This document shows, piece by piece, positions 60,774 through 64,000 of a stretch of DNA of 64,000 bases; position 1 is the stretch's first letter; each line of letters begins with the position of its first letter. The stretch lies in NCBI RefSeq assembly GCF_001625085.1, contig NZ_BDAW01000038.1, forward strand, positions 1-64,000. Direction: 5' to 3'. This DNA comes from Nocardia acidivorans NBRC 108247 (lineage in GTDB: Bacteria > Actinomycetota > Actinomycetes > Mycobacteriales > Mycobacteriaceae). The notes under the pieces were generated by a model. That model worked only from the letters and a program-made list of their open reading frames with translations. It had not been told where the DNA came from and did not search any database. Made by a program: the position numbers and the translations under genes.

Positions 60774-60932
60774 CTACTGCCAGAGGGGTGGTAGCAGCCT
60801 GCTGGGTCCCGGGGCCGAAGGCAGGACCGGGGCGTAGCCCCAGCGCGCGCAGGTCTTCAGGATCTGCGCGGCCAACGGGTGTGGGCCGATCCCCGGGGCG
60901 GGCTGCCCCGGGCGCGCGGTCTCGGTGTTCAT
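60774..60932 (-). CDS. Small ORF coupled to rsgA
   Basis: A 52-residue reading frame whose ATG overlaps the rsgA stop as ATGA, which would allow re-initiation by the same ribosome. It encodes MNTETARPGQPAPGIGPHPL, then AAQILKTCARWGYAPVLP and a Pro-rich end LLPPLWQ. There is one Cys and no membrane helix. I recognise no family. The overlap and the neat stop favour a real gene; its small size and the GC-rich setting mean it could be chance. The 208 bases beyond it, up to the kinase gene, hold nothing I can identify. Confidence 0.4.
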   Translation of the reverse strand: MNTETARPGQPAPGIGPHPLAAQILKTCARWGYAPVLPSAPGPSRLLPPLWQ

Positions 60933-62074
60933 CGGCCGAATTGGCTGCGTTGGCGGTACATGCGGCGCTGATCCTTGTTGATCTGCTTCCAGGCTCGCTC
61001 GCGTTCGGCGCGCAAGCGGCTGTCCGAGCGCGCGGCCATCCACTCGTTCTCGCGGGAGAGTTTGCGGTAGCTGGTCAGCCGGCGTTCGGGCAGCGCACCC
61101 GATTCGATGGCGGCGCGGACGGCGCAGCCGGGTTCCCGATCGTGCGAACAGTCGCTGAAACGGCATGCGGCGGCGAGGGATTCGATATCGCTGAAGGTGC
61201 GCCCGATCCCCTCCCCGGCATCCCAGAGTCCGATGGAGCGCAGTCCCGGGGTGTCGATGAGCGCCCCGCCGCCCGGCAGCGGCCGCAGTTCGCGATGCAC
61301 GGTGGTGTGCCGCCCGCGCTTATCACCTTCGCGAACCTCGTTGGTGGCGAATACCTCCGAGCCCAGCAGCGCATTGGCAAGGGTGGATTTGCCCGCACCT
61401 GAGGGGCCGAGCAGGGCCACCGTGCCGTCCAGGACGGCGGTCAGCACCTCCATGCCGAGTCCGGTGGCCGCGCTCACCGCCAGGACGGTGGCGCCGGGTG
61501 CGGCGGCGCGTACCTCGTCCAGGGAAAGATCCACCGCCAGATCGGCTTTGGTGAGCACCACCACCGGTTGCGCACCGGATTCCCAGGCCAGGGCGAGCAT
61601 GCGCTCGATGCGCCCGAGATCCACATCCCCGTCGCCGGGCGAACAGATCAGCACCGTGTCCACATTCGCGGCCAGCACCTGATCGGCGGCGCGGGCCCGC
61701 GAATCGGAGTGCCCGGAAACCGCGGCCCGCACGATCGCGGTTCTGCGCGGCAACAGCTTTCGCACCACCGCGGAATTCAGCATGCGGCGGGTGGTGGGCA
61801 GTTCACCGTATTCATTGCTCAGCCCGACCCAATCGCCGGTGCACAGACCGCTCACCTCGGAGTCCGAGCGCGGGCAGCGGGCGCGCACGATAACGGCCTC
61901 GGCCTGATCGGGCAGGCGGGTGGCGGCGATCGGCACCGCCACGTCGCATCCGCTGCGATCCATGCGCAGCAGACGTGCCGGGATCAGCGAATCACCCAGC
62001 AGCGGAAGGTATTCGGCGGCCACATCGGGGGTCCAGCCGTAGGGAGCGAGCAGGTCGAAATCGACCACAGACAT
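60929..62074 (-). CDS. rsgA: RsgA, ribosome small subunit-dependent GTPase A
   Basis: A protein of 381 residues. An OB-fold-like N-terminal part is followed by a circularly permuted GTPase domain in the order typical of RsgA: TKADL (G4), VSAATGLG (G5), GPSGAGKSTLANALLG (G1), DTPGLRSIG (G3). The zinc knuckle is CRFSDCSHDREPGC. It helps late assembly of the 30S subunit and releases RbfA. The start is ATG 62074, with AAGGA 10 bases upstream. A possible leader ORF and a hairpin precede it. Confidence 0.92.
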   Translation of the reverse strand: MSVVDFDLLAPYGWTPDVAAEYLPLLGDSLIPARLLRMDRSGCDVAVPIAATRLPDQAEAVIVRARCPRSDSEVSGLCTGDWVGLSNEYGELPTTRRMLNSAVVRKLLPRRTAIVRAAVSGHSDSRARAADQVLAANVDTVLICSPGDGDVDLGRIERMLALAWESGAQPVVVLTKADLAVDLSLDEVRAAAPGATVLAVSAATGLGMEVLTAVLDGTVALLGPSGAGKSTLANALLGSEVFATNEVREGDKRGRHTTVHRELRPLPGGGALIDTPGLRSIGLWDAGEGIGRTFSDIESLAAACRFSDCSHDREPGCAVRAAIESGALPERRLTSYRKLSRENEWMAARSDSRLRAERERAWKQINKDQRRMYRQRSQFGR

Positions 62075-62098
62075 GATGGGGGAGTCCTTTGACGGGCG

Positions 62099-62117
62099 TG
62101 AGCCCGCATCGGGCTCA
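62099..62117 (-). other. Hairpin overlapping the leader ORF stop, upstream of rsgA
   Basis: TGAGCCCG-ATG-CGGGCTCA is an exact 8-bp stem with a 3-base loop. The first TGA is the stop codon of the leader ORF and the stem ends 25 bases before the rsgA ATG. A ribosome stopping there would melt it. Confidence 0.5.
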
Positions 62118-62207
62118 GCGCGAGAAGTTCGAGGTGGATACGCGCGCAGCGACGGCCGTGATGAGCTCAAAGCCTCGCGCGGGCACGACAATCCGTGCTG
62201 TGGTCAC
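62115..62207 (-). CDS. Putative 30-residue leader ORF upstream of rsgA
   Basis: GTG at 62207 has a strong ribosome-binding site, AAGGAGG, eight bases upstream, the best in this region. It encodes 30 residues (TTARIVVPARGFELITA, ending STSNFSR) and stops in the hairpin just before rsgA. There is no run of a single amino acid that would suggest a classic attenuator. It may couple translation of rsgA, or be a small protein of its own. Confidence 0.45.
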   Translation of the reverse strand: MTTARIVVPARGFELITAVAARVSTSNFSR

Positions 62208-62325
62208 GTAATCCACCTCCTTCTCTCCCCTGGGCGGCCACCGGAGCGACCGCGACGCCGAACAAGAACGGGCTAACCCTGTCAACTCCGCCCGATCGGC
62301 GCAAACTATTTTCTGACCAGCGCCT

Positions 62326-63255
62326 TCACGCCTTGGCCTCGGGCTTGCGGAACTGCTCGCGCCGCCCGAGCCGCTGCAACCGCAGCCACTCCATGAACCC
62401 CTGCGGATCTTTCTGCTGCATCAGGAAGAACCAGCCGAACCGAGCCAGCTCCTGCGGCAACAGCTTTCGCATACCGGGCTGCGCCATCAGATATCCGCGA
62501 TTGCGATAGGTGAAGTACCGCTTCACCGGATCGTCCGGATACTGGGTGTGCATCCGCCCGCCCAGAATCGGCTTGAACTCCTCCGACCCGTTGGGGTGCA
62601 GGTAAGCGGTCTGCAGACAGGTGCCGAACGGCAGTCCCGAACGCACCAGGCGTCGATGCACCTCGACCTCGTCACCGCGCACGAAGAGCCGCAGATCCGG
62701 TACGCCGATAATGTCCACGGCCTCCGCGGACACCAGCGCGCCATTGAAGAGCGAGGCGATCCCGGGTAGGAAATCCTCGTCGCCGAGCTCGGAGCGGAAC
62801 CGCCGCCACACCACACCGCGGCGCAGCGGGAAGGCCAGGCGGTCCGGATCGTCGATATCGGCGACCACCGGCGAGACCTCGACCAGCTGATGCCGCTTCG
62901 CGCAATCGAACAGCGTGGCAAGCACTTCCGGCCCGTCCGGGCGGCCGTCGTCATCGGCGAGCCACACCCAGTCCGCGCCCATGGTGAGCGCGTGCAGCAT
63001 GCCGAGCGCGAATCCGCCCGCCCCGCCGAGATTGTGCGCCGAACCCAGATAGGTGGATTCGATGGGCTGATTGCGGACCAGCTCGCCGACCTCGGCCTCA
63101 TTGCCGTTGTCCACCACGATGAGGTGGTCGATCGCCCGCGTCTGGGTGGAGAGCACCTTCAGCGATTCGGCGAGCAGATCCTTGCGTTTATGGGTCACCA
63201 CAATGGCGACGATGCGGGCATCGTCCCCGAAATGCGGTGTGGTCTGGTCGGTCAT
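62326..63255 (-). CDS. glfT1: GlfT1, galactofuranosyltransferase
   Basis: A protein of 309 residues of the GT2 family that adds the first galactofuranoses to the rhamnosyl linker. Opening IVAIVVTHKRKDLLAESL, IVVDNGN, SAHNLGGAGGFALG and the metal site LADDDGRP are as in M. tuberculosis Rv3782. FNGALVSAEAV, LFVRGDEVEVHRRL and the end RYFTYRNRGYL complete it. The ATG overlaps the stop of wzt (ATGA). The gene order wzt-glfT1 is conserved in mycobacteria. Downstream there is no clear terminator before rsgA. Confidence 0.94.
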   Translation of the reverse strand: MTDQTTPHFGDDARIVAIVVTHKRKDLLAESLKVLSTQTRAIDHLIVVDNGNEAEVGELVRNQPIESTYLGSAHNLGGAGGFALGMLHALTMGADWVWLADDDGRPDGPEVLATLFDCAKRHQLVEVSPVVADIDDPDRLAFPLRRGVVWRRFRSELGDEDFLPGIASLFNGALVSAEAVDIIGVPDLRLFVRGDEVEVHRRLVRSGLPFGTCLQTAYLHPNGSEEFKPILGGRMHTQYPDDPVKRYFTYRNRGYLMAQPGMRKLLPQELARFGWFFLMQQKDPQGFMEWLRLQRLGRREQFRKPEAKA

Positions 63256-64000
63256 GCGGGATTCCGTTCGGTGTCACGTTCCAGATCCCGCAGCACCTGC
63301 GCCACGTGATCGCCCGCCTCCGGGCCTTCGTACGCGCGCACGACCTCTTCGATGCCGCCGTGCATGCGTACCTGTCCATGATCTATCCACATCGCGGAAT
63401 CACACAGCTGGGCCAGGAATTCATTGGAGTGGCTGGCGAAGACCAGAATGCCGGACCGGGAGACCAATTCCTGCAGGCGGATTCGCGCCTTCTTCATGAA
63501 TTCCGCGTCGACCGCGCCGATGCCCTCGTCCAGCAGCAGGATCTCCGGATCGATGGAGGTGACCACACCCATGGCCAGGCGTACGCGCATACCCGTGGAG
63601 TAGGTGCGCAGCGGCATCGCCAGATATTCGCCCAATTCGGTGAAATCGGCGATCTCGTCGATCAGCGAGAGCATCTTCTTCCGGGTCTGCCCGAGGAACA
63701 GCCCGCGAATAATGATGTTGTCGTAGCCCGAAACCTCCGGGTCCATACCGACGCCGAGATCGAAGACCGGCGCCACCCGGCCGCGAATCCGGGCCGAGCC
63801 GCGGGTGGGTTCGTAGATACCCGAAAGCAGCCGCAGCAGTGTCGATTTGCCCGCGCCATTGTGCCCGACCAGGCCGACGCGATCGCCTTCCTTCAGCGAC
63901 ATGGTGATATCGCGCAAAGCCTCCACGACCACCACATCGGACTGATTGCGCCCGATGGCGCCGCCGGCCGACCCCAGCACCGCTTTCTTCAGCGATCTGG
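63252..64000 (-). CDS. wzt: Wzt-like ABC transporter ATP-binding protein (5' end outside window)
   Basis: At least 248 codons, and the frame runs off the right edge: the last visible codons read RSLKKAVLGSAGGAIGRN, which matches the interior of Rv3781, so about 25 residues are missing. Walker A is GHNGAGKSTLLRLL, the signature YSTGMRVRLAMG replaces the usual SGGQ, Walker B is EILLLDEGIGAVD, and the H loop is FASHSNEF. It is the ATPase of the exporter thought to move the lipid-linked galactan precursor; the partner Wzm gene should lie outside the window. It has no Wzt C-terminal carbohydrate domain. Confidence 0.94.
   Translation of the reverse strand, partial: RSLKKAVLGSAGGAIGRNQSDVVVVEALRDITMSLKEGDRVGLVGHNGAGKSTLLRLLSGIYEPTRGSARIRGRVAPVFDLGVGMDPEVSGYDNIIIRGLFLGQTRKKMLSLIDEIADFTELGEYLAMPLRTYSTGMRVRLAMGVVTSIDPEILLLDEGIGAVDAEFMKKARIRLQELVSRSGILVFASHSNEFLAQLCDSAMWIDHGQVRMHGGIEEVVRAYEGPEAGDHVAQVLRDLERDTERNPA

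Noticed and set aside
62073..62276. Plus-strand ORF opposite the rsgA leader
   Set aside because: Arg/Gly/Pro-rich with no ribosome site; the minus-strand ORF in the same place has a strong one.
1..64000. Biosynthetic gene cluster or phage-defence island
   Set aside because: Pks13 is the primary mycolate condensase and no other secondary-metabolism core enzyme is present. I saw no nuclease, methylase, toxin-antitoxin pair, integrase or phage gene.

Overview
The window comes from a high-GC, mycolic-acid-bearing actinomycete, most likely Nocardia or a close relative. The evidence is the gene set: antigen-85-type mycolyltransferases, FadD32, Pks13, AccD4, Emb arabinosyltransferases, DprE1/DprE2, AftA, GlfT1, GlfT2 and Wzt. 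These are the mycolyl-arabinogalactan assembly genes known from Mycobacterium tuberculosis Rv3780-Rv3805, but here they are rearranged and interleaved with accessory genes. GTG starts are frequent, and overlapping stop/start pairs (ATGA or GTGA) mark several operons.

Layout. Positions 1-14.1 kb (+): two mycolyltransferases (the second with LGFP repeats), a DUF732-type lipoprotein, a Culp6-like cutinase, then fadD32-pks13-accD4, which activates and condenses mycolic acid precursors. 14.2-15.2 kb: a small DUF5988-like gene and an alpha/beta hydrolase. 15.3-22.1 kb (-): two emb arabinosyltransferases. 22.2-25.6 kb (+): a tandem pair of transmembrane Ser/Thr kinases inside the arabinan locus. 25.6-32.5 kb: a polytopic membrane protein, aftA, dprE2, dprE1 (-) and a divergent gtrA (+). 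32.6-43.1 kb is accessory: SDR, PNPOx-like, Crp-type regulator, a broken cyclase gene, a molybdopterin oxidoreductase, a broken LuxR-type gene, a hypothetical gene, a DUF4282-like protein, XRE/DUF5753 and a MarR/MFS pair. 43.2-53.5 kb: rmlC-rmlA, a carboxylesterase, a secreted glycine-zipper protein, rmlB, a DUF2142 protein, a polyprenyl-phosphate-type GT2, a second gtrA and glfT2. 53.6-60.6 kb: TetR, SDR, serine hydrolase, Tap-like peptidase and a two-component system. 60.8-64 kb (-): rsgA with a possible leader ORF and a coupled small ORF, then glfT1 and wzt, which runs off the right edge.

How the genes fit together. RmlA/B/C supply dTDP-rhamnose for the linker unit. GlfT1 and GlfT2 build the galactan, Wzt is the ATPase of its exporter, and DprE1/DprE2 make the arabinose donor. 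GtrA-type proteins may help move polyprenyl-linked donors. AftA primes the arabinan and the Emb proteins extend it. FadD32/Pks13/AccD4 make mycolate and the antigen-85 enzymes attach it.

Non-coding content is the less expected part. There is a palindromic dispersed repeat in four places, one of them translated inside the molybdopterin oxidoreductase next to a 27-bp tandem repeat. A second structured dispersed repeat occurs twice. A group of three DnaA-box-like 9-mers lies between two glycosyltransferase genes. Several perfect hairpins mark terminators. I saw no tRNA, rRNA, insertion sequence or CRISPR array.
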